The position numbers were made by a program, and so were the translations under genes. The notes beneath the pieces are model-generated. The model was not told the DNA's origin and searched no databases. It was given only the letters and a program-made list of their open reading frames with translations. 64,000 nt of DNA from Rhytidiadelphus loreus (taxonomy: Eukaryota; Streptophyta; Bryopsida; Hypnales; Hylocomiaceae): positions 77,060,981 to 77,124,980 of the forward strand of contig OX344762.1 in the NCBI GenBank assembly GCA_947034895.1, read 5' to 3'. This document shows positions 36,148 to 48,662 of the stretch, one piece after another. The first letter of the stretch is position 1. Each line of letters opens with the position of its first letter.

Positions 36148-38690
36148 AAGAACAAAGATCCTTAACTCTGATTCAGAGCTGCTTCACATGATCTGAGTCT
36201 CGTGCAGATTGACATCATCTCTCTGGATTGGGGTAACTTACCAGTTGCAGTGCTTTTGTAAGTTTGCTCCTGTTTATAGCCCTTGTCTCACTTGAAGCAG
36301 TCTGTGATCTTTATCTTACTCTGTTCGTGCAGGGGCAAGTTTGAATGGCAGTAACTTATGAGCGGGATCCTCAGTTGCATTCATATCGTTCATCAGAATT
36401 AATGGGACTGACGTTTCTGGAAAGCTGAAATTATGTTTGTCATTAGAGCCACAGTTAGATCCACAAACTTGTGTGTGTGCGTGTGTGTGCGTGTGCGGTG
36501 ACTGACTTTTCATTCTCTTTGTACAGTTGCAGAGGCTTGCGAAGGTTGTGATTGCGGGATGGAAGCGAAGGGAGGAGGTTCTTAAAGCAACCATTTAACT
36601 TATTAGCAGCTGACTCTCAATACAGTATAATCAGGGGAGTTGGACAGAATATTTTTGTGTGAAATTTTTTCCTTGAAAGATAAAATGGAACCTGCGGCAT
36701 TCTTTTCATATTTTTTTTGAACCTTTGTGGAATTAGTTGTGAATTCTGAAGTTGATATAACAAAAGACTTTCAGAAGCCTCCACCCATGTATGGTTATTG
36801 TTGGTTCATTATTGACAAATGCAATTGATTGATACATTAGGAAGGGGAAGTCAAAGTTGTGAAAGCCTCTCTTCTTTGTGTTTCCAAACTTGTTGAAGCT
36901 CTCGACATGGAACATTGCAAATGGACAGCTACCACTCCTTCAACAAATTTGGTGAAAATTTCTTTAAAGGATGAGTAAGGCTTCTCTGAACTTGGGGAAG
37001 CACTGTTCACATCCCCAGAGCCAACTTGCTATTAAAGAGAACACTTTTAAAGCTTATTAGTTGCTCTATAAACCTCCTATTTTCAGTCTTAAAGTTTCTT
37101 ATGGTGCAAGGATTGTAGTCTCAAACAAACAGATTCTTAAATTCATGTTATCTCCTACTTGGACCAGACTCTCTGTCTGTATGCTCTTCGGGTTTTGTGC
37201 CTTCACCGACTGAAGGACGTTTGCAATGTGGAGACCAGTAGAAAACAAAACAAACAAATTGTGGTGAATGTGCTGCAACAGCTTCAATCAGGATTTGATT
37301 TAAAATCATGCTTGGTTGAATTGAATTCCATGGATGGGATCCCGGACCAAGGATTGCTTTACTGTAGTCAGTATGATTCTTGAGAATTCTCAACATGAAA
37401 AAATTTGCTTTTTTGCTTGTCTGGAGGGAGTGTAATGGCATCAAACTTCACTGGCAGGTATTGTAAGTTATGTGGCTTTCAATTGCCGAAATGTGTACAC
37501 AATTTAGGGTCATATTGGTTGAGTTGGCCCATTTGATATTGCCCCATTTTGTGATTTTCAAGTGCACGAAGCTCTAAAAACTAAGACTGGAATAGATCTG
37601 AGGTTACAGATGGGCAATAAATTCAGATTCTAGTTTTTTTTTGTGCCCTCGATTACTTTGAGCTTTGTGTCGCATAACTTTCGCTCCCATGCACCAACTT
37701 AAAATCATGCCAAAAAAATCATGCCAAGTTTTGGCATTATTTTAACTTAGCTTCGCAATTTTAATTTTGCTCCCAGTTGTTGCTTGCTATCATTGTGTCC
37801 TCCTTTGTTCCAACTTTTTTGAGAGCTCGTGCATGCCTTAATTGGTTCGACTTTCAGAATCAGTTTTCATATTTGGGAGAATGATTAATGTAGAGGGCAT
37901 AGATTTCTCTATTGTACAAATTTGGTAGTGTTGGTCAACAATGCAAGTTTTGATGATGTTGGGAATCAATTCTTTCTTCCTTGAATATTTTGGCATTTTG
38001 AATGAATTCATTGAATCTAAAGTATGGAGTGTGTGATTTAGGATTTTTTTTCTTAGTGTTGCTTGAGGATTTTGAGTATAGTGTGGTGTGAATTTTGTAT
38101 GACAAGGAAGAGAGAGTGCGCATTAAGCTCAAGTTTCTCGTGGTTCTTAGAGTGTAGACTAGTGTGGCTACATGAGATTTTTGTCCTTCTATTATTGATA
38201 TAGTAGCTCTCATTTCTTAGTGGTTAGGCATTTCATTTCTTTGAAAATGTTGTTTTGGGATAATGTTTGATATAAATATGTTCTTCTGATTCCTTTGGCA
38301 TTTAATAAGATTTTGTAGATTTGTGCTCAATAATTTTTTTTTAAATTCAAATTGGAATAGAAACCAAACTTGAAAAAGCTTTATTTCAATAGTTGAGTTC
38401 AAATTCAAAAAAACATTTTCATGCCTAAATTACACTGTATGGGTAGGCATATTTATAGTCTAGAATATAGCATTCATGATAGCATACACCATGGACATTG
38501 CGTTTCAGATATTGCTAAGACATTGCCATCTCCGTGACAAAGATCCACGTGCAAAACTTAATCGACAAATGAAGGTTCAAGTTATTCCCCAAAGTCAATA
38601 CTGCTAACCATGCTTTCAAGGCTCTGATATTCATATAAAAATCATTATTGCCAAAGTACTAAAAGCTATTAAAAAACAAGGTCTTGAAGC
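36148..38690. other. Intergenic DNA with a GT microsatellite and a partial MITE
   Basis: A GT/GC dinucleotide run lies at 36470-36498. 36574-36780 resembles a degraded member of the GGTAGG-end family (GGGAGGAGGTTCTTAAAG, then GAATTAGTTGTGAATT). No gene is supported; open frames near 37148-37444 lack motifs. Confidence 0.4.
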
Positions 38691-38942
38691 CTTAATTAAA
38701 AGTCCAACGATGCTAGTTTGTGAGCATAAAAATGTGAGCCTTGAGCATATAGATAAGCAAATAGCCTAAGGAGTTTATAATATAAACACCTATTATATAG
38801 GTATCTACAACATAATCAGACTATAATTATGGAAATTTTCTATAATTATATAGACACCTATAATATATAAGTATGGTCTTTTAGGCTCATGAGCTCATGC
38901 TTCTAAGCTCACATGATAGCAACCTTCACCGCACATCACTAA
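38690..38942 (+). repeat. Dispersed repeat with ATAATATAAACACC blocks, copy 1
   Basis: Shares with 45040-45400 the order AATGTGAGCCTTGA, ATAAACACCTATTATATA, GTCTATAATATA-type blocks and CTCATG..CATGCT..CTCACAT. Uninterrupted here, unlike the other copy. Confidence 0.6.
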
Positions 38943-39094
38943 CACTAGTAGAAAATCTGAAATTTCTGTTTTTTTGGTCACATTGATTTAGGTCAATTTT
39001 CTGTTGATTTTGACATATTTTAACAGATTTTAGTCAAAATTAACAGAAAATCATTGTGACCAAAGCAACAAAAATTTCAATTTTTCTACTAGTG
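38943..39094. mobile_element. 152-bp foldback element with CACTAGTAGAAAA ends
   Basis: The left half from CACTAGTAGAAAA to TTGATTTTGAC is nearly complementary to the right half ending TTTTTCTACTAGTG. A ~9-bp insertion on the left breaks the symmetry. The ends are CACTA-like, but no matching 3-bp target duplication is visible. Confidence 0.65.
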
Positions 39095-40302
39095 TCCCAA
39101 ATAGTTAGATTTCATCTTTCAAACATTTTACCCAAAAATTTGAACATGCAACAACTTACAACTCTTCATAATATATTGAAGAAATTAGTTGGAAGTGCAA
39201 ATAAAATTTTCAACAAAAAATATTTCACATTTATGCTTGAAAAAAATAATAAGTAGAAAGAAGTAGAAAATGATTTATTGTTTAGAATTTAGTTATGGAC
39301 TTGAAAAATTCCAATCCCAATGATTGTAATGTTTTAATAAACAATCTACATCCTATGATTTTATTTTATTTCCAAAAATATTGAAAATTGAGTTAAATAA
39401 ATGACTTCAAAGTTTATTTTAGAGTAGAGATTCCATAATTGCCCACAAACTGAAACTTCTCATAACTTTCATCTCATTAATCAAAATGGAATGATTCAAA
39501 ACTTTCCAATTATATATAAATCTAAGAAGCCAAGTTCAAATTTTTATTCTTTTTAAAAGTGTTTTTAGTATGAATGGTTATACTACCACCTTGCTCCAAA
39601 CTTCTTTTTAGCCACCTACACTACCTTAGATCCAAAAGAAACTACATATCATATAATAAAATTTTAACCACGTAGTCAAAAGTTAAAGAAAATTGTTGTG
39701 CCTTAAAACTATTTCTTGACTGCATGTTCGGTGGAAATTTCAAAGGAGAAAATAAAAAATTTATTGGTAAATAGATGACCACAAACACTACATTGCCAAA
39801 AAGAATACTACTTGGTCCTTTAAAGGTTTAAAAGAACAATTTCATATATTTAACACTTTCAATCTACTTATAACCCTATGCTTCATTGTATGAACAAAAA
39901 TTCATTTAAATAAATGAGATGAAAGGATGAACAAATTAATCTTAAAGATATAGAATTTTGAAATCTCTCAAATAATAACAATTTGTTTATAGAATGCCAA
40001 TACTTTGAGAGAAAAATATTCAATTTTAATTCTATATTTGGATTTTCACCAAAAGTTTATTTAAAGGTTCTCGCTCATAACCATGTCCAAAATTAAAATC
40101 ATCAAAAAATTATAATATAGAGAATCATGAATCATCTAAAAAATAGGAATTTTAAATTAACTCAACTACCAAAATATAAAAATAGATGTACTTCTTGATT
40201 TCATTTCTCATATGTCTATTTAAAAAAACTTTAGAGCTGATAATTCCATTTACAACCTACTTTTCTTTGAAGTGTTTTAAATTTGGAATGAGTTGATAAT
40301 TC
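39095..40302. other. AT-rich intergenic DNA, nothing recognised
   Basis: Only background open frames, no repeat structure noticed. Confidence 0.4.
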
Positions 40303-40526
40303 ACTACACTAATGATGATAAATAGTGTTATCCATACTAACTATTTTAGAAATGCTATGAGTTTTTACTTTTGATGAATATTTTTACTGAATGTATAGAT
40401 CCTAATATCAGTTTAAGTGGGAGAACTTTACACCTATAGTTGGTAAAAATATTCATCAACAATAAAACTTATAGCTCTTTTAAATCAATTAGTGTAGGTA
40501 ACACTATTTATCATCATTAGTGTAGT
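40303..40526. mobile_element. 224-bp MITE with perfect 28-bp inverted ends
   Basis: The left end begins ACTACACTAATGATGAT; the right end is its exact complement over 28 bp. Inner sequence remains partly complementary (GATGAATATTTTTAC / GTAAAAATATTCATC), so most of the element folds back. No open frame; target duplication unclear. Confidence 0.8.
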
Positions 40527-43101
40527 CTTTTACTAAATACTTCATTAAACTCATTATGATGCAATCCTAGTGAGGTTCACTCACCTTTTAAAATATTGAT
40601 GCACTCTCATACCTTGAATTCCTATTTCTCCGAGAGTGATTTTAGTACATGTCTATAATTACCTTCCACATGATTATTTTATTCATAGAAAATTCAAAAG
40701 AATAATTTTGAAATTCAAAAATAATTTTTAGTTATAATTACCTTCTACATATTTTTTTCCAAAAGGTTAATCAATACAAACTACAAACATATAGTTATTA
40801 TGACTCTTAATAACAAAAGAAGTAAAATATTTGCCTTTATATTTGCACATTGTAAGCTCCAAACTTCAATCCTAAATGCTACTCCCTCATTTCCACAATA
40901 CTAATCATTTTTTGTAGTAATGAAAGTATCAAGGATATGGTAACAATCTTTTAATGCATGTTATGATCAAATGATTCTATATTGAATGTACTCTACAATG
41001 TCCTCTCAAGTGCAAAACAAAAGAGTGCAACTATTAATTGCAATCAAGGAAAGACTCGAGGAAAGATAAAAATGTAGGAGGTTGCAATAGATACAAAGTA
41101 CCACACATAAATTAGGATAGGCTTTCTAAAGAAGGAAGACTTTCTAGACAACTACCTTGCCCTCTATATGTGTTTAGATCTGCCTTCAATAGATTCAATG
41201 AAAGTTTAATATCTTTTGATCATGGACTAGATAACTTCAAATTGCTATAAAAATTTCAATTCTTAGAATTCTTAGATTTGTAAAGTGGATAACAAACTAG
41301 ACTTTGGGGACTTCATTTCATTGCTTAAGGTTAAAAGCAAAAGAAATCATCTTCTAAAATCAAGTTTGAAATATATTGCTAAAAGAAACACATTATTTGG
41401 GACAAATTTAAAAAAAAAAAGGGATTAAGGTAGCATCATTGAAAAGCGACAATAAGAGAGTTTTAGTGCTTTTTGTATAGCTATATAGTGAATTTTTTGT
41501 TCAATCAAGTTAGCAAGTAGTAGTGAAAGTTATTGCAAGTAAATTTTGAAATTTTTGATGCTCATATTAATACGCTATAAATTTTCAAAAGCAACACGCT
41601 ATAGGCCTCTACAATTTATTGTATATTGAACTAATTGAAGAGTGTGGTAGGATGGAAGGTAGACCCTTGGACAATTCCATTTGGAATCTTTCACCAAAGT
41701 TCTCTAAAAAATGTAAGAAAAAATTCAATTGATTCAATTAGGATATTTAGGGGGGGGAGAGAAAGCAAAAGTGAGTCATTTGTTTGTTGACATGTGGTTA
41801 TATAAAGACAACTTCTATATCCCTGCGATGCACTTCAAGCTTCCATAATATTCAATAGCCTTTAACCCCAAAGCGTCAAACAGGACATAAAGTGTCCTCG
41901 CAGTTTTTTGGGAGGACAAAACTTACAGTTCGAGGCATCAATTGAAAACGTATTGTACAGATGTCTGGTAGATCTTCGAGAGTTCTTCCCAATGCCATCT
42001 TCCATTCAGTAATCTGATGAATTCTCAATTTTTGGGACGCATTTGAATTTTAGGACTATCAATAAACTAGTGGTGTGAGCCACGCCAAGTAAGCATTAGG
42101 GTTCATGAAGGAGTTTGGTAGTGTTGGGTGTTTTCTGTCCAAAAACTACAGATCGGAGTGTCCAATTCACTTCAATTTTTTTTTCACTGCTTGTACTTGA
42201 AAGATTTTGAGTTGCATCGAAGCGATTATCCAAAATATGTGCTCTCCTTTTGTATTTTTTTTTTGAAATTCAAGGATGTGGAAGTCACCACGTGGACGTG
42301 CTTGTCTTATGTCATTCATGTGCGGCAAGGATTTGAAGTTTTTTCAATTTTCTTAAGTAGACTCGGTAGATTATGTTGCAGTCTAGAACTTTGTAGTTTA
42401 TTGTTAGCGTTATTTCAATGTCCTACACAGGTGAAACGACCCCGACATTAACTTTTGTGCCGAATCAATGATTTTTTGTTGCACTGTACCATCCTAAACG
42501 GGAAGAAAAAAACAACATGAAAGAGGATTTTACGGTTGATTTTTTTTGACGACGTACAGGTGCAAATGATCGATTGGATTGCATGGTCAGATGCATCTGG
42601 AAGTCCTCAGATGCTATCGAAGTAACGTTTATATTTGAGCAACTCTTTTTAGTTCAATGCCCGCCTGGAAATTGGATGTCACTTTGGGATTAAAGAGACT
42701 GCCTTTTCTCTCTTAGAGTCCTCAACCACAAAGTTCATCTAATGTTAGTATGTTATAATTGAAAAATACTGAAGATGCCTTCACAATCTAGTGAAAAGAG
42801 GCAACACAGTTGTATGTCCCCCCCTCAGCATTGAATTTGAACTATTGTGCCTCTAAGAAGCATAGGATGAGATCATTGTGTAATGGAATTGAAACAAGGC
42901 ATCATCATGATATGATTGGTTTTAAATACCTAAAGTATTGTACCCAGATACCAAGTTTGGCACTTTGGGGTCAAATATTTAATTAATAACTTTAGAAACT
43001 TAAAATATAAAATTTTAAAAACTCAACATTAAATCTCAAAAATAACAATAATCAACATGTAGCTTTCAAATGTTGGTTACTCCGTAGAAGGAAAAGAGAA
43101 G
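40527..43101. other. AT-rich intergenic DNA, no gene supported
   Basis: The 107-codon frame at 42128-42451 has no domain or splice support. A short AACCCCAAAG..AAAGTGTCC segment at 41863-41900 resembles the ends of the TTAACCCYTWAAG-type repeats. Confidence 0.4.
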
Positions 43102-44042
43102 CACTAGAAGAAAATGAGGGGTTTTGCAACTACAGTATGCAACTCATTTTGTAGTTGCATAGGACGTTTGCAACTAGGTGACAATGTAGAGTCCGTAGTT
43201 GCAGTGGACAAGTCGCATTAGTTGCAGTCTAGTTGCAAGGTTTTTTGTCATCCGACACCATACAAAGAACTTCATCCTTGTGTGCAACTTGCTTGCAACT
43301 TGTAGATTTGTAAATTTTAAAATATAAATCTCAATGATTTGTAGATTTCAAATTTTCAGATCTACCTCCTTTCTAGATTTTTGAATTTCAGAACTACCTT
43401 TTTCTTAGATTTTTGAATTTCAAATCTACCTTTTTCTAGATTTCAAAATTTCAAATCTACCCTTTTCCTAGATTTCAAAATTTTAGATTTACCTTCTTCC
43501 TAGATTTCAAAATTCAATTTCCTAGATTATAAAATTTCTTGAATTTTAATTATTTTTTAAATTCTTATATACAAAATCTACAAATTGTAGAAACCCACAA
43601 ATTATAGAAATCTTAGAATTCTATCAAAAGAATTCATTACATAAGACTATAACAACTTACAAGTCTTATATGTTCAATCTAATGGTACTCTTTACAATTG
43701 ATATGGGTCAATTGATATAACACGAATGGGAATGAACTTTGAAAGCAACTAGGAAACAACTAGAGTGCAACTAAGAAACAACTAGCATACAACTAGGAAA
43801 CAACTATGGTCATTTTACAGTTGCATAATAGTTGCATAGGACACTAGTTGTTTCCTAGTCTTTTTTTGCAACTACATAATGACTACTTTGCAACTAAAAC
43901 AATGAATGAATGTTGTAAAACAATGACACAAAACAACTACATTAGATTTGGTGCAAATAGAGAGGAAACTAGTTGCATGACAGTTGCATAGGGTACTAGT
44001 TGCATAGTAGTTGGTTGTGCCGGACGTGTTTTTCTTCTAGTG
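43102..44042 (+). mobile_element. Non-autonomous CACTA-superfamily transposon, 941 bp
   Basis: The perfect 13-bp terminal inverted repeat CACTAGAAGAAAA is flanked on both sides by the 3-bp target duplication AAG, the diagnostic size for CACTA elements. Both ends are packed with short copies of AGTTGCA / TGCAACT in both orientations, matching the subterminal transposase-binding arrays of this superfamily. No transposase frame, so it depends on an autonomous partner elsewhere. Confidence 0.85.
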
Positions 44043-44049
44043 AAGGTAA

Positions 44050-44840
44050 GATATTTATACAAGTGGGCTGGTAGAAAGTAAAACAACCCATGTAGGATAT
44101 GTAAATTAGGATTAGTAGGAGCTTAACCACTCATAGCCAAATTAAAAGCAAGAATTGTATTCAAAGTAGAATTTCAAACCTCATTTAGGCATAGTAAAAT
44201 AAAATATTTCAAGTAAACTTTCACCTAAGTTAATGTGGAAAATCAAGCTAAATTTCATCTCTAAAAAATCGTTTTAGATTTCAAGCCTTCAATCAAAAGT
44301 TATAGACAAATTTTAGAAAGGGGTTGAAAGGGACAATTTCTTTGACATTTTCAAACCTCCTTTTCAAATTTTGTCCATTACCTTTTTTTGGAGGCTCAAA
44401 ATTGAAGATGGATTTTAGGAGATGAAATTTATCTTGATTTCTCAACTTTCCTAAGTTCAAAGTTTTTTGGAAAAAGTTATTCTACTATGCCAAAATGAGG
44501 TCTAAAATTATGCTTTGAACACAATTCCTACATTTTGACAATGAGCGGTCAAGCTCTCATCTTCAAATTATCCCAAATCCTTTAGGGATTCAAGAGAGAC
44601 AATGGATTTCATTAAAAAAAATGACCTCTCTACTTGGCATTCTTATTAATTGCTCATGAAGTAATTCCTTCATTTAGCCATTAAAAAATTTCATGATGGT
44701 AGATGGTCAAATAATGAATTAGTATTTGATTCAATGGATTTTTGGTAAATCATCTTCACATTTATTTGTGAAGTTAGTTATTGTACTAGTATTATCTTCA
44801 CATAGTATTGTATGGTGCTAAAACATGTATAGTGGTACTA
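44050..44840 (+). repeat. Dispersed ~0.8-kb hairpin-bearing repeat, copy C
   Basis: Third member, same strand as copy B. AACCCATGTAGGATATG, TTTCAAACCTCATTTAGGC, an internal hairpin near 44350, and ACAATGGATTTCATT at the far side. It lies directly against the right end of the CACTA element at 44042. Confidence 0.6.
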
Positions 44841-45039
44841 TTCACCATTCTCCTTAGGAGGAGGAAATAATGTAGAATATTCTACATCATTCTATTGGGA
44901 GAAGGGTAGCATAGCCATAGGCTACTAAATGTTGCAAGTATGTGAATGTTGCAATCATATAGCTACAATAGCTTATTACATCTGTTCAATATCTTATCAT
45001 GCATGTAGTGAATCCAACAATGCAAGTGTGCTAGCATGA

Positions 45040-45400
45040 AAATGCAAGAATGTGAGCCTTGAATACATGTGTAAGTAGATATCCTACAACCATTGAAGGT
45101 ACTTATAATAAAAACACCCATTATATAGCAGTAGTAGTATGTGTTTTTCATGTTAACAGTGACGTCAACTAAATCATCTTGATGTTTTATTTGACATCAC
45201 TATTAACATGAAGACATAAGGATGCCTAGAAAAATCCGTCAAGAAAAACAAAGTTTTTTTTATTAGTGCAGGTGTCTATAATATAGTCACCCTACAATCA
45301 TAGAAGATTTCTATAATATAAACACCTATAATATAGGTGAATAATCTTTTAAGCTCATGGATTCATGCTCCTAGGCTCACATAATAGCACCCTTCTAGTG
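45040..45400 (+). repeat. Dispersed repeat with ATAATATAAACACC blocks, copy 2, interrupted
   Basis: Relative of 38690-38942. Block order is preserved, but after ACCCATTATATA a ~140-bp insertion (45128-45270) separates the two halves. Confidence 0.6.
45128..45270. mobile_element. ~140-bp insertion with CACTA-like ends inside a dispersed repeat
   Basis: The insertion runs from GCAGTAGTAGTATG to TTTATTAGTGCA and carries an internal inverted pair (CATGTTAACAGTGACGTCAA / TTGACATCACTATTAACATG). It is bracketed by GCA on both sides, or by TAG/CAG if the ends are read as CACTA. Its presence is inferred from comparison with the uninterrupted copy at 38690. Confidence 0.55.
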
Positions 45401-45719
45401 CACCAATCAATCAATCATAAGATGACAAGAGCTTGTTTAGTTAATGTAAAGTAATTGTTGATTAAAATCAAATGGGATCCTACATATTTGTAGTCAACTG
45501 TAATTTTATGGTTTTGAAACAACTAATTTGATTGATCACAATGCACGAATTTACTTGGAATCAATTCATGAGCAGTTTGGATAGATTATCCTATATATTG
45601 TACTACAGGGTTACTTTGTCACATGTTTCAATTAAGGTCATTTCACACTATGTCTCAAGTTACAACATTAGAAGATTTTCAGGCTAAAACAAGACTATGA
45701 GTTCGCAAGCATTCCTGAA

Positions 45720-46090
45720 TAGCGGGGAATGCTGGGAATTGTGCCACAACAACGATCTGAAGTGGCCGCAATTATGCCACATCAACTGCTATTAATTAAT
45801 TAATAATTAAAAAATATTTTTTTAACGAAAGATTAATAATTTTTTAACAAAAGATTAATGATTTTTTAACAAAAGATTAATCATTTTTTAACAAAAGATT
45901 AATCATTTTTTAACAAAAGATTAATCATTTTTTAACAAAAGATTAATCATTTTTTAATAAAAGATTAATCATTTTTTTAAATATAAATTTAAAAAATAAT
46001 AATAATAATTTTTTAATTTTTTAATAATTTTTTAATATTTAAAAATTCTGATTGTTTCCAGGGTAGGGAACAAGCCCGAAACGGCCCTCC
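45720..46090 (+). repeat. GC-module / AT-spacer repeat, copy 1
   Basis: Left module AGTGGCCGCAATTATGCC and right module GGGAACAAGCCCGAAACGGC enclose an AT-rich spacer. The same arrangement, inverted, occurs at 51490-51700. Confidence 0.45.
45824..45978. repeat. 22-bp tandem repeat, seven units
   Basis: Unit AACAAAAGATTAATCATTTT plus two T, starting at 45824, 45846, 45868, 45890, 45912, 45934 and 45956 with few substitutions. It fills the AT spacer of the repeat at 45720. Confidence 0.9.
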
Positions 46091-46839
46091 CTTACCCTAG
46101 AATCTCTTGTAATGGCTCCATTGAATTCACAAAATCTAATTGGTAGAAAGTTAAAGATTGGGACTTGGGGCTTTACAATACATTCCAAGTTCCATATTAT
46201 TCCAAAATGTCTAAGGTACCCTCCTAAAACACGTAGAAGTCTTATCACGGATACCTAGGGAATGACCCATTCAAGTCTTGCATCAACCTATAATAGACTT
46301 TTTTCAATAAATGAGATTTAGGCTACATTAGGTTGAATTAGAGGCCACAATCAATGAATATGGATATACTTTTTGTTGGTTTTAGGATAGTTTAGAGATT
46401 GTTTGGGGTCAATTAGGCAACACACTTCAATTGGTTTCACATGCCTTCATGATTCATTTGGTCATGAGGGCATCAAATGAATTAATTAGGCCAACTCCTC
46501 CTTTGCCCTTGCTTTAACACTCACTTTGACAACATTGTATCCAAGTAACTTTAGCTCTGAATGTATGTATGGACCAAAACCACATGTAGCTCTGAATAGT
46601 ACTCTTACACTTAGCAATACCAAGCTGGGTCCCTGCCCAAATCGCAATGAAGAAGTATAACAAGGAGAGTAGCACATGCATGGTTCACCACTATGATCTT
46701 CTCTATGGTGTTCACCATGGTTGTGCACTATAACTCAAGTTTTTTGCACTATAAGAAATCAAAACTTTTCAATGTTTAAGTTGACGGATTTTAGGTGATG
46801 TTGAATCTAACAACGTGTGTTTTTATGTCAACAATGATG

Positions 46840-47770
46840 TCCAATGTAAGTGTGAGGGATGTGTCATTTATATATTGGGCCAAGATTTATTGTCTATTCT
46901 CTACTAGCAATTTGATTCCTTTAATCTGTCCCTTTGAAACTCCTTGTTTAACCATCAAATTGAGGACACAAGGAACAAGTATGGAGCTAGAGGACAACCC
47001 TGATACACACTTCGTTAGATACAAATGTATAGGGATTGGTCCCTATTAACTTTTAATGACACCCCTACATCTTGGAAGAGCAATAGAGTCATAGATACAA
47101 ACTAGTTTGAAACCGCAATGGCAATAAAGTTTGTTCAAGGAATCTAAAGTTAACCATATCATACACCTTGATGAAATCAAGTTTAAAAAAAAGGAGAGGT
47201 TAGCTTGAGTATGTAGCCTCATCCAACATCTCATTGGTGAACAAGATGTTGTCCAACAAGAACCTCATGGGGAAGAAGGTGGATTGGTCAAACGATATGA
47301 TCTCCATTAAGACCGGTTGCATACGTAGCTCCAAGGCTTTTGCAAAAACCTCGTAGGCTACATTGAGTAGTGTGATGGGGTGCTAGTTTGCCAGCTTCCT
47401 TCTCTTGCTTCCCTTATGAATAAAGGAGATAAGTCCACAGGTGATGCTAGAGGGCATGGTATCATCTTCAACCGCAGTGGAGATCATCCTATGATAGTCT
47501 ACTTTATTGTCTCCCAATACTTCTGAAAGAAGCATGTAAAGACACCATTGGGACCGGAAGTTTTACCAAGACCCATATCCTTCGGCACCTCCCCAAGCTC
47601 GGTCATGTTGACGGGCACTTCAAGCGAATTCTCCACAGAGTCTATGAGTCTGTTCCAAATCCGACGAAGACAAAGGCCTTGGATCAGCTTCCACCTACTC
47701 TGTAAACCGCAAAGGGGCGATATCAAGCTTGAGTAACACTCCGAGCAAATCCTCTCCAAATCTTTTTGAT
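46840..47770 (-). pseudogene. Decayed LINE (non-LTR) reverse transcriptase fragment
   Basis: Minus-strand translation across frames gives the ordered RT landmarks: GKTSGPNGVFTCFFQKYW (GPDG..F box), GLISFIHKGSKRRKLAN then PITLLNVAYEVFAKAL, FDQSTFFPMRFLLDNILF, FFKLDFIKVYDMVNFRFL, SVYQGCPLAPYLFLV and QYINDTSLTL. At least two internal stops and frame changes break it. The catalytic YADD appears as YIND. Endonuclease and 3' end are not recognisable here. It is a dead retrotransposon relic. Confidence 0.85.
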
Positions 47771-48400
47771 CAGCGTGAAATCGCTCATTTCGTCAACAAA
47801 GTTTGGCCACTCCGTCTCAGCTTGGACCTCTCAACTTGGACGGAGTGAAATGCCCCGTCTTTTAAGCTTAACGCCTGACATCCCTTCAGTTGAGAGAACA
47901 AGTCAAGTCTCTGCAGCTGTGACTGACTGACTGACTGCAGGGTGGAGACTGTCATAGCATAGGGAGGAGGACGGAGGAGGAGTGAGGACTGAGGAGTATT
48001 AAATGAAGCCAGGGAATGATGATAAAAAAAAGAATCCTCCGTCCTTCCCTTGTACAGTCATCAAGGAGTGCCGCGATCCTTGTGCCGTGCAGCTAACAAC
48101 TGCCTGCCTGGCTTGAACTAGCTCGTCACACCAAAGCTTAAGCTTAACTTACCAATTCCGAACTTATTACAGTTTCCTTGAATTTCTCCTTCCAGTGGAA
48201 CTGAAAACACGGAGGAATCAAGTTCGTGGACAGACGTAACTTGCACGAAATCAAAAGTTCATGGATCTGCAGGACACGGTCGGACGGTCCACCGGATGCC
48301 GTCAAGAGGGGTATCATGAAGGTGTGTGTGCGTCACTGATCTAACTTAGTGCTTCAGGCTTTGAAGGAGAAGGAGAAGGAAAAAGAGGTTCCATTCTAAA
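47771..48400. other. Intergenic, locally higher GC, nothing identified
   Basis: Contains a GACT tetranucleotide run (near 47921-47936) and a GGA-rich run (near 47965-47990). No coding call is possible. Confidence 0.35.
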
Positions 48401-48409
48401 CCAAGGTAG

Positions 48410-48560
48410 GAGTTTTTTTTTTTTTTTTTTAAACACATGGATAATTTCCATTGATAGAGGAAACAGTACAGAGGACCAAGTGAACAAGTCCCCGGCAACA
48501 ACTTTTTTTCATTTTTAGACAAATAAATAGGACCAAAAAGACACAACAAGTTGCCCACTT
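48410..48560 (-). mobile_element. Possible retroposon 3' tail with poly(A)
   Basis: Read on the minus strand, TGTTTCCTCTATCAATGG, ATTATCC and TGTGTTT are followed by ~20 A residues and then unrelated sequence. This is the usual look of a LINE or SINE 3' end. The body cannot be traced. Confidence 0.35.
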
Positions 48561-48662
48561 TGGAGGTCAAGGCCGAGCAGGAGACGCCCGGCTGGTTGCT
48601 AGTTAGTTGAAGCTCCCCATCCTAGGTTGAGCAAGGTAAGATGTTTAGCAGGTGTGCCTTTC

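Noticed and set aside
46742..46840. CACTATAAGAAATC as a truncated CACTA end related to 45128-45270
   Set aside because: The apparent similarity runs into the LINE reading frame and is too short to trust.
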